Shown here piece after piece: positions 35,770 through 45,405 of a stretch of DNA of 64,000 bases. How positions within the stretch are numbered: position 1 is the first letter of the stretch; each line of letters begins with the position of its first letter. A model generated the notes under the pieces. The model saw nothing but the letters and a program-made list of their open reading frames with translations. It made no database searches and had not been told where the DNA came from. The DNA comes from Flavobacterium sp. ENC (GTDB taxonomy: Bacteria; Bacteroidota; Bacteroidia; Flavobacteriales; Flavobacteriaceae). The DNA is taken from the NCBI RefSeq assembly GCF_020991415.1, contig NZ_JAJMOY010000006.1, positions 236,428 to 300,427 of the forward strand. Direction: 5' to 3'. Made by a program: the position numbers and the translations under genes.

Positions 35770-38691
35770 TTATTGCTTCATTATGGATATCGCTTTACTG
35801 CTTTCATTGTTTTTAATGAAATAGATTCCGGTGGCCTGATCAGAGATATTAATCACAGTTCCTGAACCTTGTTTTATTTTAGCTCCTGAGGCAGCATAAA
35901 CGCTCCATTCTAATTCTTTCGACAAATGGAAGATTCCTTTCGAAGGATTCGGATACACCACAATCTTTCTGGATTCCTCAGTAGGGATGTCAATGCCCAG
36001 ATTGCAATTGTGAACCATATAAGTAATTTCTTTTTTATTATTTCCGGCGGTATTGGTCACGGTTAAGGAAACAGTTTTGTCCCCTTCTGTACCATACACT
36101 ACGGAGTGAGGGCCAATTCCTGTTGCAGTTGCAGGTGTCGCACCTTCTCCAAAACTCCAGTTGTACGTGTCTACTGTTCCGATTGAAAAAGAGGTAAAGG
36201 TAACGGCCGTATTCAAACATCCCATAGAGCTGCTTACTTCAAAATCGGCTACCGGAGCAGTCGCATTTGCCGATAAGGTGAATTCAAGTTTGTTGATGTT
36301 AATGTCAGCTTCGTCAAAAAACAAAGTAATGGTGTGCACGCCCTGCGTTAAGGGAATATTGGGTACTGTTACCGTCTGCCAGTTTTGGAAACCGGTTGTA
36401 TTGGGAATAGTAACAACTCCGGTTGCGTCTGTACCATCTACTTCCAGATGTACTTTTCTGTTGGCATAGGGAGTTGAAATTCGTAATTTAATATCATAAT
36501 TTCCGGTTGTATTTACTTTTGCCGTGTATTTCAGCCATTCATTTTTGGCTACATACGCAATATTAAAACCGCCTTCGCTGCAAGCCTCGGTTCCTACGCC
36601 ATCTCCAGGTCTGTACGGGGTATCTCCGCCGCCATTGGTATCCAGAAACGCAGTTGGGCCTACATCATAATTTTCAGCCTCAATAGTACCCGGAATCTGG
36701 GCAATGGTTCCCAGATAAGGGGCATTGCCTAAAGTAGTTGCCGTATAAAAAGCCGTATAGGTAATCGTTCCCGTCGCCGGTGCCTGAAAATTCTGATTGA
36801 CCGTTCCGCCCTGGCTCCAGTGATCAAAATCGTATCGTATGTTTCCAACATATTGCGGAGTCGGAGCGTTCAGCGTTTGTAATTTAGCATTGGCAACCAC
36901 TTTTTTTGTAGCCGGTGCCAAAATAGGTTTTTGATTGAATTCCAAATTTAATAATGCAGGGGAACTGGTGGTGGTAACATCGACAAGATTCGGGTAAATA
37001 TCGACATAAGTGGAAGCCGTTAAGCCATTGCTGTCTGTTACTTTAACAGTGAATCTGTACCACACATTTGGTGTTTTTTCACCCTGATTAGACGCCACAA
37101 AAGTACCTGATTTTACACCTTGCGGACTTGCTCCGGGATGTGAATGTCCTGCTCCGGGAATATCTTCATGAAATAAATCCATACTCCAGGAGAAAGCACT
37201 TGCCGGCAATTCTCCGTCTTCTGTATCGGTTGCTGTGGCCGCATAATTGATGATATCATCCGCGTTCCATTTTAAGGTTGGTAAAGGAGAAACCAGCGTT
37301 ACCGTCGGTGCATTGCTAAAAGGCGTAACCGTCAGCGTAGCTGCATTACTCGTTACATTGCCTGCTGTATTGGTTACGACAACGCGATAAGCACCTGCAT
37401 TGGCATTGGTAACATTTGGAATCGTATAACTCGCCCCGGTTGCGCCCGGAATATCAACAGTATTAAACTGCCATTGATAGGTTAATCCAACACCACTGGC
37501 TGTTACATTAAAAGTAACAGGGTAGGTTTCCATTATCGATTTGGATACCGGATGATTGACTATGGTTGGAGCTTCGGTTTCAATATAATTCAGTCGGATT
37601 AAAGAACCGTTGTTTCCATACGCACAATAATAAATATAACCGTCGTTTCCTAAAAACATACCCAATGCCATTTGCTGTGGCGCACTGTAAAACTCTGTAG
37701 AAACAGGATCTGCAATAGTAGGATCGAAAGAACGAATCGCATTTCTTAAATAATCTTTAATAATGAATTTCCCTTCCAGATTAGGATAACGCGGCGTTGT
37801 CGGATTATAAAGCAGGCCATTGGTCAGGGCATTTCCGATACTTCCTGTTGCATAAGTAAAGATAGGGTTGGTAAATAAATTGGTTTCCGTTTGTTTTCCG
37901 TCACCGCCCTGAGGATGTCCCCACGCATAATTGCGAATGGCCGGGTTGCTGATTTCGTTTATTTCTTCCCACGAAGTTCCAACGTCCAGCACAAATAATT
38001 TATCGGCTTTTACATTGGGAACAAGTCTCCACGGATTTCGGAATCCATACACCCAGATACTTTGTCTTTGTACAGAACCGCTTCCGTAGAATGGATTTCC
38101 GGGAGCCGGAAGCCCGTTTTCGGTAAGGCGTAATATTTTTCCTTTGTAGGTATCCAAATCCTGAGAATTGGTATTTTGCTGGCTGTCTCCAACCGTGACA
38201 TACAGAAATCCTTTAAAGAATTTTAAATCCCCGCCATTGTGAAAACCGCCGCCAATAGGTTCCAGCAAAAGAATTTCCTGTCGGGCTACCACCTGATTGG
38301 TATTATCGATCTGAACACGTTCGATTCGGTGTCTGATCACCGCTCCGTCATTGATGGCATAGAAGACATAGATGTAACCGTTTGTGGCAAAATCCGGATG
38401 TAAGGTAAGGCCCAGTAAGCCTTGTTCGTTGTCGGTAACCGTGGTTACGGTAAAAACCGTTGAGACGGCATTATTCTGGAATACTTTTACGATACCGGCT
38501 CTTTCCGCAATAAAAATCCGCCCGTCCGAAGCTTGTTCTAAAGAAAGCCCTTCCTTAATAACTGCCGTAGGAGCAAGGGTTTCGGTGATGTACTGACAGT
38601 TACCCTGCCAGGAGATAAATAAAAAGAAAATAGAGAGGAACGTGGCCTTTAATCGTACATTTTCTAAGCTAAAACATAATTTTTTTCTCAT
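35770..38691 (-). CDS. Secreted PQQ-type sugar dehydrogenase with Ig, CBM6 and PKD modules, T9SS cargo
   Basis: 973 residues; the signal peptide ends near QGNCQ (33). The glucose/sorbosone dehydrogenase propeller covers about 35-375, with GLSLEQASDGRIFIAERAG, EQGLLGLTLHPDF, FHNGGDLKFFKGFLYVTVGD, VYGFRNPWRL and SWEEINE, which are the PQQ and calcium-site regions of the family. An Ig-like domain (about 375-460, VTASGVGLTYQWQF), further beta domains, a CBM6-like module (from about 664, TIEAENYDVG) and a PKD domain (from about 810) follow. A T9SS type A domain (IVVYPNPSKG) ends the protein. It probably oxidises a sugar or polysaccharide end outside the cell; the substrate is unknown. It is monocistronic with its own terminator. 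Confidence 0.87.
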   Translation of the reverse strand: MRKKLCFSLENVRLKATFLSIFFLFISWQGNCQYITETLAPTAVIKEGLSLEQASDGRIFIAERAGIVKVFQNNAVSTVFTVTTVTDNEQGLLGLTLHPDFATNGYIYVFYAINDGAVIRHRIERVQIDNTNQVVARQEILLLEPIGGGFHNGGDLKFFKGFLYVTVGDSQQNTNSQDLDTYKGKILRLTENGLPAPGNPFYGSGSVQRQSIWVYGFRNPWRLVPNVKADKLFVLDVGTSWEEINEISNPAIRNYAWGHPQGGDGKQTETNLFTNPIFTYATGSIGNALTNGLLYNPTTPRYPNLEGKFIIKDYLRNAIRSFDPTIADPVSTEFYSAPQQMALGMFLGNDGYIYYCAYGNNGSLIRLNYIETEAPTIVNHPVSKSIMETYPVTFNVTASGVGLTYQWQFNTVDIPGATGASYTIPNVTNANAGAYRVVVTNTAGNVTSNAATLTVTPFSNAPTVTLVSPLPTLKWNADDIINYAATATDTEDGELPASAFSWSMDLFHEDIPGAGHSHPGASPQGVKSGTFVASNQGEKTPNVWYRFTVKVTDSNGLTASTYVDIYPNLVDVTTTSSPALLNLEFNQKPILAPATKKVVANAKLQTLNAPTPQYVGNIRYDFDHWSQGGTVNQNFQAPATGTITYTAFYTATTLGNAPYLGTIAQIPGTIEAENYDVGPTAFLDTNGGGDTPYRPGDGVGTEACSEGGFNIAYVAKNEWLKYTAKVNTTGNYDIKLRISTPYANRKVHLEVDGTDATGVVTIPNTTGFQNWQTVTVPNIPLTQGVHTITLFFDEADININKLEFTLSANATAPVADFEVSSSMGCLNTAVTFTSFSIGTVDTYNWSFGEGATPATATGIGPHSVVYGTEGDKTVSLTVTNTAGNNKKEITYMVHNCNLGIDIPTEESRKIVVYPNPSKGIFHLSKELEWSVYAASGAKIKQGSGTVINISDQATGIYFIKNNESSKAISIMKQ

Positions 38692-38777
38692 AATTGTTGA
38701 TAGGTTTAGTGATGTGGGTAGTCAAATTTAACATTTTTTTACGTACTAAACTTAATTTAGGTATGAGATTTTTTTGG

Positions 38778-39011
38778 GAGTTATGGGTTAGGAGTTGTGA
38801 GTTATGAGTTATGAGTTGTGAGTTATGAGTTGTGAGTTATGAGTTGTGAGAATAAAGAATAAAGAATAAAGAGTAAAGAGGGGAGATATGAAAATTCAAA
38901 CTGAAACTGTACACTGCGACTGAAAACTGTGACTGAGACTGAATACTGAGACTACAACTGCGACTGAACACTGCGACTAAAAACTCACAACTCATAACTC
39001 ATAACTCACAA
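38778..39011. repeat. GAGTTATGAGTTGT array with inverted copy
   Basis: Units of GAGTTATGAGTTGT are repeated at 38790-38850, followed by AATAAAG repeats and CTGCGACTGAAAACTG-type repeats. From about 38983 the first unit returns in inverted form (ACTCACAACTCATAACTC) and runs up to the stop codon of the LytTR gene. No gene is seen in the gap of about 320 bases. Confidence 0.7.
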
Positions 39012-39737
39012 CTACTTAATCCACTTATCTACGATTGCCTTAAAGGTTTCCTTATACTGTTCTCCAACGGTTATTTCTGCTTTGTCGATAAAGATGGAGT
39101 TTTTACTGATGGCGCTTATTTTATCCAGGGAGGCAATGTAGGAACGGTGTATTCGCATGAATTTGGAAGAAGGTAATTTTTCTTCTAATGCTTTTAGGGA
39201 AATTAAGGATAACAACGCTTTTTGCGGGGCTTCCAGATGTACTTTTACATAGTCTTTTAAACTTTCAATATACAAAACATCCTTCAGGCTGACCCGTATC
39301 CATTGGTATTCTACCTTTAAGAAAATGAATTCATCGTCAATAACCGTAGGCAGATGGGAGGTTTCTTCGCATAATTCCAATACCTTGTTGGCGGCTCTTA
39401 AAAATTCTTCGTAGCTAAAAGGTTTTAAAAGATAATCGACGGCATTCACCCGGTAACCTTCGATTGCGTAATGATTGTAAGCGGTTGTGAAAACAATTTT
39501 TGGAGTCGTTCCCGGCTGTTCCTGTAAAAGCCTGGCGAGTTCCATACCCGTTAAGTTCGGCATGTTGATGTCTAAAAAAACCAGATCAGGCTGTTTCTCC
39601 CGAATGACACTCATGGCTTCCACGGCATTGTCGCAGCTGCTTGTTAATTGCAGAAACGGGGTTTGTTCGATAAAAGTTTCTACCAGCCGTAACGCCAGAG
39701 GTTCGTCATCTACTGCTATACATTTTAGTATGGTCAT
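39012..39737 (-). CDS. LytTR-family response regulator
   Basis: 241 residues. Receiver domain with the acidic pocket in AVDDEP, the phospho-acceptor Asp56 in LVFLDINMP, a conserved Thr in FTTAYN and Lys in YLLKPF. The C-terminal LytTR DNA-binding domain (about 130-241) contains IESLKDYVKVH and SKFMRIHRSYIAS. The start overlaps the stop of the kinase gene (ATGA, 39734-39737), a sign of translational coupling. It is probably the output partner of that kinase and a candidate regulator of the divergent RND efflux operon. Confidence 0.93.
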   Translation of the reverse strand: MTILKCIAVDDEPLALRLVETFIEQTPFLQLTSSCDNAVEAMSVIREKQPDLVFLDINMPNLTGMELARLLQEQPGTTPKIVFTTAYNHYAIEGYRVNAVDYLLKPFSYEEFLRAANKVLELCEETSHLPTVIDDEFIFLKVEYQWIRVSLKDVLYIESLKDYVKVHLEAPQKALLSLISLKALEEKLPSSKFMRIHRSYIASLDKISAISKNSIFIDKAEITVGEQYKETFKAIVDKWIK

Positions 39738-40783
39738 TTTTCTAAAGTTATTTTGAGGTTTACTTCATATTTACCGTCCTGGTTGATACCGCAATCCATC
39801 CAGTGGCGGTTCGGATAAATAAGCTGTAACCTTCGTTTTGTATTCGTTAAACCAATTCCTCCCGGATCGGAGTTTGCTGTTTTTTCGAAAAAAGTATTCA
39901 CGACTTTAAACTCAAGATCGGTTTCTTTCTGCTTCAAGGTAATGATAATTTCGCTTTTATCCGTCGCATGTACCCCATGTTTGAATGCATTTTCAACCAG
40001 CGGCAGCAAAAGCATCGGAACAATCGGATAATCCGTGAGTTGTTCCGGCATATGGGTTACGATAGTTAATTTGCTATTGGCACGAAGCCGCATTAAGGCA
40101 ATAAAATCTTTCATAAAATCGACTTCTTTCAGCAATGTCGTTCTCTCTCCTTCGGTGCTGTACAACAGGTAACGCATCATGCGGCTCAGGGTATGAAGCG
40201 CATTGCGCGAATCCTCAATATTGCTGTACGTCAGGGAATAAATACTATTCAGGGAATTGAAGAAAAAATGCGGATTAATCTGTGCTTTTAACATCGCCAG
40301 TTCCGCCATCGTTTTGTCCTGCTCCAGCTTTTGTTTGTGCTGTGCGGCTTTCTGCCAGTACTGTAACATTGCCCAGCTGGTGCTGATTCCCAAAACCAGA
40401 AGGGTAAAAGTAAATACCCAATTGTCAAAATAGTCACTCCTATATTTCTTGAATCCCAAAAGAGCGGCAATTTTATTATGAAGATCCGTTTGCGACGTAT
40501 AAAAATAAGCGATCACCTGCATGGCAAAGATGACTGCAAAAGCCCAGACGAGATAGGAGGCCAGATTGCCTTTGATAATGGTTTTCGGAACCACTATTTT
40601 CGCATTCGAATAAAAAATAACAATCATAAAGAAAAGTACGATCGCCTGCCACAGCCAAAAGAACGTCGGCATGGTAATATTCCAGCTTAAAGGCGTGTAA
40701 AACAGCATGATAAACCCCAGTAAAAACCAGCTGAGAATATGTATTCCGGGAAATAAATAGGGTCTAAAGAAGTTTGTTTTCAT
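39734..40783 (-). CDS. LytS-type sensor histidine kinase
   Basis: 349 residues. Four membrane spans lie in the first 145 residues (such as ILSWFLLGFIMLFY and FTFTLLVLGISTSWAML). A short coiled linker and a His_kinase domain follow, with the acceptor His172 in QINPHFFFNSLNSI and the ATP-binding N box in PLVENAFKHG, plus a G box GGIGLTNTKRR. There is no separate extracellular sensor domain, so the signal is probably read within the membrane. It is paired with the LytTR regulator downstream, and its start faces the RND operon across 264 bases. Confidence 0.93.
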   Translation of the reverse strand: MKTNFFRPYLFPGIHILSWFLLGFIMLFYTPLSWNITMPTFFWLWQAIVLFFMIVIFYSNAKIVVPKTIIKGNLASYLVWAFAVIFAMQVIAYFYTSQTDLHNKIAALLGFKKYRSDYFDNWVFTFTLLVLGISTSWAMLQYWQKAAQHKQKLEQDKTMAELAMLKAQINPHFFFNSLNSIYSLTYSNIEDSRNALHTLSRMMRYLLYSTEGERTTLLKEVDFMKDFIALMRLRANSKLTIVTHMPEQLTDYPIVPMLLLPLVENAFKHGVHATDKSEIIITLKQKETDLEFKVVNTFFEKTANSDPGGIGLTNTKRRLQLIYPNRHWMDCGINQDGKYEVNLKITLEK

Positions 40784-41047
40784 TTTAATTTATTATTTTT
40801 AAGACAATATTACATTTTATATCAATACTATTTTTAACCAATCGCTCAATAGAGAATCAGAATCTTTCAAAACCATTTTAGAGCCGATGAGACAGAATTT
40901 AAACGCTTGTTTAGTTTTTTATAATTTCCATCGGGTGTTATGTTGTGTCTATCGATAGTTTACTGCTCTCCGTCTATTGGTCATTTTTTACATGTTATAT
41001 TTTAGTTCCTTTGTTTTGTATAATCGATAATTTACCTATTATTTCCA

Positions 41048-42211
41048 ATGAATAAGCAATCCTTTTTAAGCATTCTCGCAGTATCCGTTTTTATCGCATC
41101 ATGTGGTAATAAAAGTGATAAGCCAGCCCAGGCCGGAGAAGCACAGCCAGTTAAAGAATATAAAACACTCGTTTTAGAGTCAAAATCAGCAACATTAAAT
41201 ACAGACTATCCGGCAAGTATTCAGGGACAGGAAAATATAGAAATCCGTCCAAGAGTAGAAGGCTATATTGAGAAAATATATGTTGACGAAGGTGCGGTTG
41301 TAAAAACCGGACAAACCTTATTTAAAATCAGTGCTCCCGAATACGAACAACAAGTCCGTACGGCAGCAGCCAGCATAAAAAGCGCTCAGGCAGCGGTGAG
41401 TACAGCAAAATTAGCGGTACAAAAAGTAAAACCATTAGTAGAAAAAGGAATTATCAGCAAATACGAATTAGAATCTGCCCAGTTCAACTACGAATCAGCC
41501 ATGGCAACTTTAGCCCAGGCCAATGCCAGTCTGGTCAATGCCAAAACCAATCTAGGGTATACCACGGTAACAAGTCCGGTAAACGGTGTGGTGGGTTCCA
41601 TTCCGTTTCGTTTGGGAAGCCTGGTAAGTTCCAATACGGCGGAACCTCTAACGACGGTTTCCAGTATCGGCAATGTGTATGCGTATTTTGCCATGAATGA
41701 AAAAATGCTTTTGAATTTTACGGATACCGATTCAGGCGTATCGCTGGCACAGAAAATCAAAAAACTACCGGCCGTTTCCTTATTGCTTTCAGACGGTTCG
41801 ACCTATGATAAGAAAGGGAGTATTGAAACCATAAACGGATTGATCAATACAGAAACAGGTTCGGTAAACATCAGGGCCCGTTTTCCAAATCCACAGGGAA
41901 TTATCAGAAGCGGAAGCAGTGTAACCGTACGAATTCCGAAAGCCATAAACGAGGGATTGTTAATTCCGCAGAGTGCTACTTTTGAACTTCAGGACAAACT
42001 TTTTGCAGTCGTAGTCGGAAAAGACGGGAAAACGAAAAACACCAATATTACAGTATTAGAGAACAGTGCTGCCGGAAATTATTATGTGGTAACGAGCGGA
42101 CTAAAACCCGGCGATCAGATTGTTTTGGAAGGCGTAGCCGCTCTTAAAGACGGATCTCAGATTAAAACCCATAATGTAAGTGCAGAAACAGTTTACGCTG
42201 ACTTAAAATAA
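41048..42211 (+). CDS. RND efflux periplasmic adaptor (membrane fusion) lipoprotein
   Basis: 387 residues; lipoprotein signal with Cys19 (VFIASCGNKSD). It contains a barrel-sandwich/lipoyl half-motif (GYIEKIYVDEGAVVKTGQTL), an alpha-hairpin (about 100-170, AAASIKSAQAAVSTAKLAVQ), a second lipoyl half (TTVTSPVNGVVG) and beta-barrel and membrane-proximal domains. This is the AcrA/MexA family. It bridges the inner-membrane pump to the outer-membrane channel, both encoded immediately downstream (gaps of 9 and 20 bases). It is the first gene of the operon; the 264-base upstream gap contains a CTATCGATAG palindrome at 40949-40958 that may matter for control. Confidence 0.95.
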   Translation: MNKQSFLSILAVSVFIASCGNKSDKPAQAGEAQPVKEYKTLVLESKSATLNTDYPASIQGQENIEIRPRVEGYIEKIYVDEGAVVKTGQTLFKISAPEYEQQVRTAAASIKSAQAAVSTAKLAVQKVKPLVEKGIISKYELESAQFNYESAMATLAQANASLVNAKTNLGYTTVTSPVNGVVGSIPFRLGSLVSSNTAEPLTTVSSIGNVYAYFAMNEKMLLNFTDTDSGVSLAQKIKKLPAVSLLLSDGSTYDKKGSIETINGLINTETGSVNIRARFPNPQGIIRSGSSVTVRIPKAINEGLLIPQSATFELQDKLFAVVVGKDGKTKNTNITVLENSAAGNYYVVTSGLKPGDQIVLEGVAALKDGSQIKTHNVSAETVYADLK

Positions 42212-42220
42212 GAAAATAAA

Positions 42221-45200
42221 ATGTTTAAAATATTCATACAAAGACCTGTACTTTCGACAGTAATATCGGTTATTATTGTCATTCTGGGGGTTTTAGGGCT
42301 TATTGAGCTCCCTATTTCCCAATATCCGGATATCGCGCCGCCCACCGTAAACGTTTCGGCGAGTTACACCGGTGCCAATGCAGATGTGGTACTTAAAAGT
42401 ATTGTAATTCCGCTCGAAGAACAAATCAACGGTGTAGAAAACATGACGTACATGACTTCTTCAGCGACCAACGACGGAAATGCGTCCATAAAAATCTTTT
42501 TTAAAGTAGGGACAAACCCCGATTTAGCAGCGGTAAACGTTCAGAACAGGGTTTCCAGAGCCACCAGTTTATTGCCGGTAGAGGTAACTCAGGCGGGGGT
42601 AACGGTAACAAAGAGTCAGAGTAGTAACCTGCTGATTTTCTCTTTATACAGTGACAATAAAGCCTACGATCAGACCTTTCTTCAGAATTATGCCAAGATC
42701 AACCTGGTACCACAAATCCAGCGTGTGGTTGGGGTGGGAGACGTAACGGTTTTCGGGGCGAAAGATTACTCCATGAGAATCTGGCTGAAACCCGATGTCA
42801 TGCAACAATACAAACTGATTCCAAGCGATGTTTCGGCTGCTTTGGCCGAACAAAATATCGAAGCGGCACCGGGTAAATTCGGGGAGAACGGGAATCAGGC
42901 TTTTCAATATGTAATTAAATACAAAGGACGTCTGACCAGTGCCACGGAATTTGGCGATATCATCATCAAATCGGTTGGAAACGGACAAATGTTACGCCTG
43001 AAAGATGTCGCGAAAGTGGAGTTGGGATCGCTTAGTTATACATCAACAATTAAAACAAACGGTGTAGAATCAGCAGCGATGGCCATCAGCCAGACTCCGG
43101 GATCGAATGCACGTGATGTCATCAACAATTCCAAAAAACTGATTGAAGAAGCGGCAAAGAACTTCCCAAAAGGAGTAAAATATACCATTCTGGTTGACGT
43201 TAACGAAAATCTGGATGCTTCTATCGAAAAGGTAATCCACACCCTGATCGAAGCCTTTATCCTGGTTTTTATTGTGGTTTTTATTTTCCTTCAGGATTTC
43301 AGATCCACACTGATTCCGGCGATTGCCGTTCCGGTGGCGATTGTAGGTACATTTTTCTTCCTGAATTTATTTGGGTTTACCATAAACCTGTTAACGCTTT
43401 TTGCGATGGTACTGGCGATTGGTATTGTGGTCGATGATGCGATTGTCGTCGTCGAGGCGGTGCATGCCAAGCTCGATCATGGCTATAAATCGTCTAAAAA
43501 AGCAACGATTGACGCAATGAACGAAATTTCAGGTGCGATTATCTCAATTACGCTGGTTATGGCGGCCGTATTTATTCCAGTGACGTTTATCAACGGATCA
43601 ACAGGAGTTTTCTACAAACAGTTTGGTATCACCTTAGCGGTAGCAATTATCCTTTCGGCTATTAATGCATTGACTTTAAGTCCGGCTTTGTGTGCTTTAC
43701 TTTTAAAACCACATGCTGACGATCACAAACATAAAAGTTTTATTCAGCGATTTTATACTTCGTTTAACGTTGCATTCGACAATGTAACGGAACGCTACAA
43801 ACGTTCGGTTAGTTTCCTTTCCGTAAAAAAATGGATTGTATTAGCGGCGATTATTATTGCAGGTGCAGCCTTATTTTATATGATGAAAACCACACCGTCC
43901 GCTTTCGTTCCCGCGGAAGATCAGGGAACTGTTTTTGCCAACATTAGTTTGCCGCCATCGGCTTCTATGGAACGTTCCGACGTGATCGCCAAGAAAGTCG
44001 ACAGTATTGCGAAAACCATTCCGGGAGTGAAGAATACGCTTCGTATTGTAGGACAGAACTTTACCGCAGGAGCGGGTAGTGCCTACAGTATGGTTATTGT
44101 AAAACTGGAAACCTGGGACAAACGTGACTTAAGTGTCAATGACGTTATTGGTCAGCTTTTTGCCAAAACAAGCGGTATTCGCGAAGCCAATATCTTCTTC
44201 ATTTCTCCGCCAACGATTCAGGGATTTGGACAAAGTGGCGGATTCGAATTTCAATTGCAGGATAAAGGAGGGCATACGACAGCAGAATTCTTTAAAGTGA
44301 ATACGGAATTCCTGGAAAAGTTATCCAAACGTCCTGAAATACAATATGCAACAACACCTTTTAATCCCGGCTTTCCACAATATATGATGGAAATTAATTT
44401 GGCCAAAGCGAAAGATGCAGGAGTGACCGTCAATTCGATTCTGTCCACGATGCAGGGCTATTACGGTGGATTGTATGCTTCGAACTTTAATAAATTCGGA
44501 AAACAATACCGTGTAATGATCCAGGCTTCCCCGGAATTCCGTACCAATACAGAAGGACTGAACAAGATCTTTGTCAGAAACAGTTCCGGAACCATGGCGC
44601 CGATAACGGAATTTGTAAAAATGACCAGGGTTTTCGGACCGGAAGCCATTTCAAGGTTTAACTTATTTACGTCGATTGCCATTACGGGTGCGCCAAATCC
44701 GGGCTTTAGTTCGGGAGACGCGATTAAGGCGATTCAGGAAGTAGCGGCCGAAAATCTACCGGCAGGTTACGGCTATGAATTCTCCGGATTAACCCGTGAG
44801 GAATTGGCTTCAGGAAGTGAAACAATTTTCATTTTTATTCTGTGTCTGGTGTTTGTTTACTTCCTGTTAAGTGCACAATACGAAAGTTATATTTTACCGT
44901 TTGCGGTATTATTCTCCATTCCGTTTGGATTGGCAGGTGCTTACTTATTCTCGATTATATTCAAATTAAACAGTAATATTTACCTGCAGATTTCCTTAAT
45001 CATGCTGATCGGATTGCTGGCCAAGAACGGAATTTTGATTGTGGAGTTTGCCTTAGAGCGAAGAAGAAAAGGATTGCCGATTGTTCAGGCCGCCGTTGAA
45101 GGAGCCGTAGCGCGTCTGCGACCAATTCTAATGACCTCTTTTGCCTTTATTTTAGGACTTGTGCCTTTGATGTTTGCTTCAGGAGCCGGTGCCGTGGGGA

Positions 45201-45385
45201 ATAAATCCATCGGAACAGGAGCTGTTGGGGGAATGTTAATCGGAACCATCTTAGGAGTATTCGTTATTCCGGTCTTGTTTATCGTTTTCCAGACGTTACA
45301 GGAAAAAGTAAGTGGTCCGGCCAAAGAAGGCTATGACGAAGATGATGACGAGGAAGAACCACTATTAGACGCTCACAAGGAGTAA
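42221..45385 (+). CDS. RND (HAE1) multidrug efflux pump, inner-membrane subunit
   Basis: 1054 residues, the usual length of AcrB/MexB-type pumps. It opens MFKIFIQRPVLSTVISVIIV and contains LPISQYPDIAPPTVNVSA. The proton-relay aspartates are in GIVVDDAIVVVE (Asp405, Asp406) and the relay lysine in IMLIGLLAKNGILIVEFA. Two large periplasmic loops and twelve predicted spans give the normal two-fold repeat. The C-terminus is acidic (YDEDDDEEEPLLDAHKE). It exports drugs, dyes or detergents using the proton gradient. Substrates cannot be inferred. Confidence 0.96.
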   Translation: MFKIFIQRPVLSTVISVIIVILGVLGLIELPISQYPDIAPPTVNVSASYTGANADVVLKSIVIPLEEQINGVENMTYMTSSATNDGNASIKIFFKVGTNPDLAAVNVQNRVSRATSLLPVEVTQAGVTVTKSQSSNLLIFSLYSDNKAYDQTFLQNYAKINLVPQIQRVVGVGDVTVFGAKDYSMRIWLKPDVMQQYKLIPSDVSAALAEQNIEAAPGKFGENGNQAFQYVIKYKGRLTSATEFGDIIIKSVGNGQMLRLKDVAKVELGSLSYTSTIKTNGVESAAMAISQTPGSNARDVINNSKKLIEEAAKNFPKGVKYTILVDVNENLDASIEKVIHTLIEAFILVFIVVFIFLQDFRSTLIPAIAVPVAIVGTFFFLNLFGFTINLLTLFAMVLAIGIVVDDAIVVVEAVHAKLDHGYKSSKKATIDAMNEISGAIISITLVMAAVFIPVTFINGSTGVFYKQFGITLAVAIILSAINALTLSPALCALLLKPHADDHKHKSFIQRFYTSFNVAFDNVTERYKRSVSFLSVKKWIVLAAIIIAGAALFYMMKTTPSAFVPAEDQGTVFANISLPPSASMERSDVIAKKVDSIAKTIPGVKNTLRIVGQNFTAGAGSAYSMVIVKLETWDKRDLSVNDVIGQLFAKTSGIREANIFFISPPTIQGFGQSGGFEFQLQDKGGHTTAEFFKVNTEFLEKLSKRPEIQYATTPFNPGFPQYMMEINLAKAKDAGVTVNSILSTMQGYYGGLYASNFNKFGKQYRVMIQASPEFRTNTEGLNKIFVRNSSGTMAPITEFVKMTRVFGPEAISRFNLFTSIAITGAPNPGFSSGDAIKAIQEVAAENLPAGYGYEFSGLTREELASGSETIFIFILCLVFVYFLLSAQYESYILPFAVLFSIPFGLAGAYLFSIIFKLNSNIYLQISLIMLIGLLAKNGILIVEFALERRRKGLPIVQAAVEGAVARLRPILMTSFAFILGLVPLMFASGAGAVGNKSIGTGAVGGMLIGTILGVFVIPVLFIVFQTLQEKVSGPAKEGYDEDDDEEEPLLDAHKE

Positions 45386-45405
45386 TAATTAAATTAAGAA
45401 AAAAG

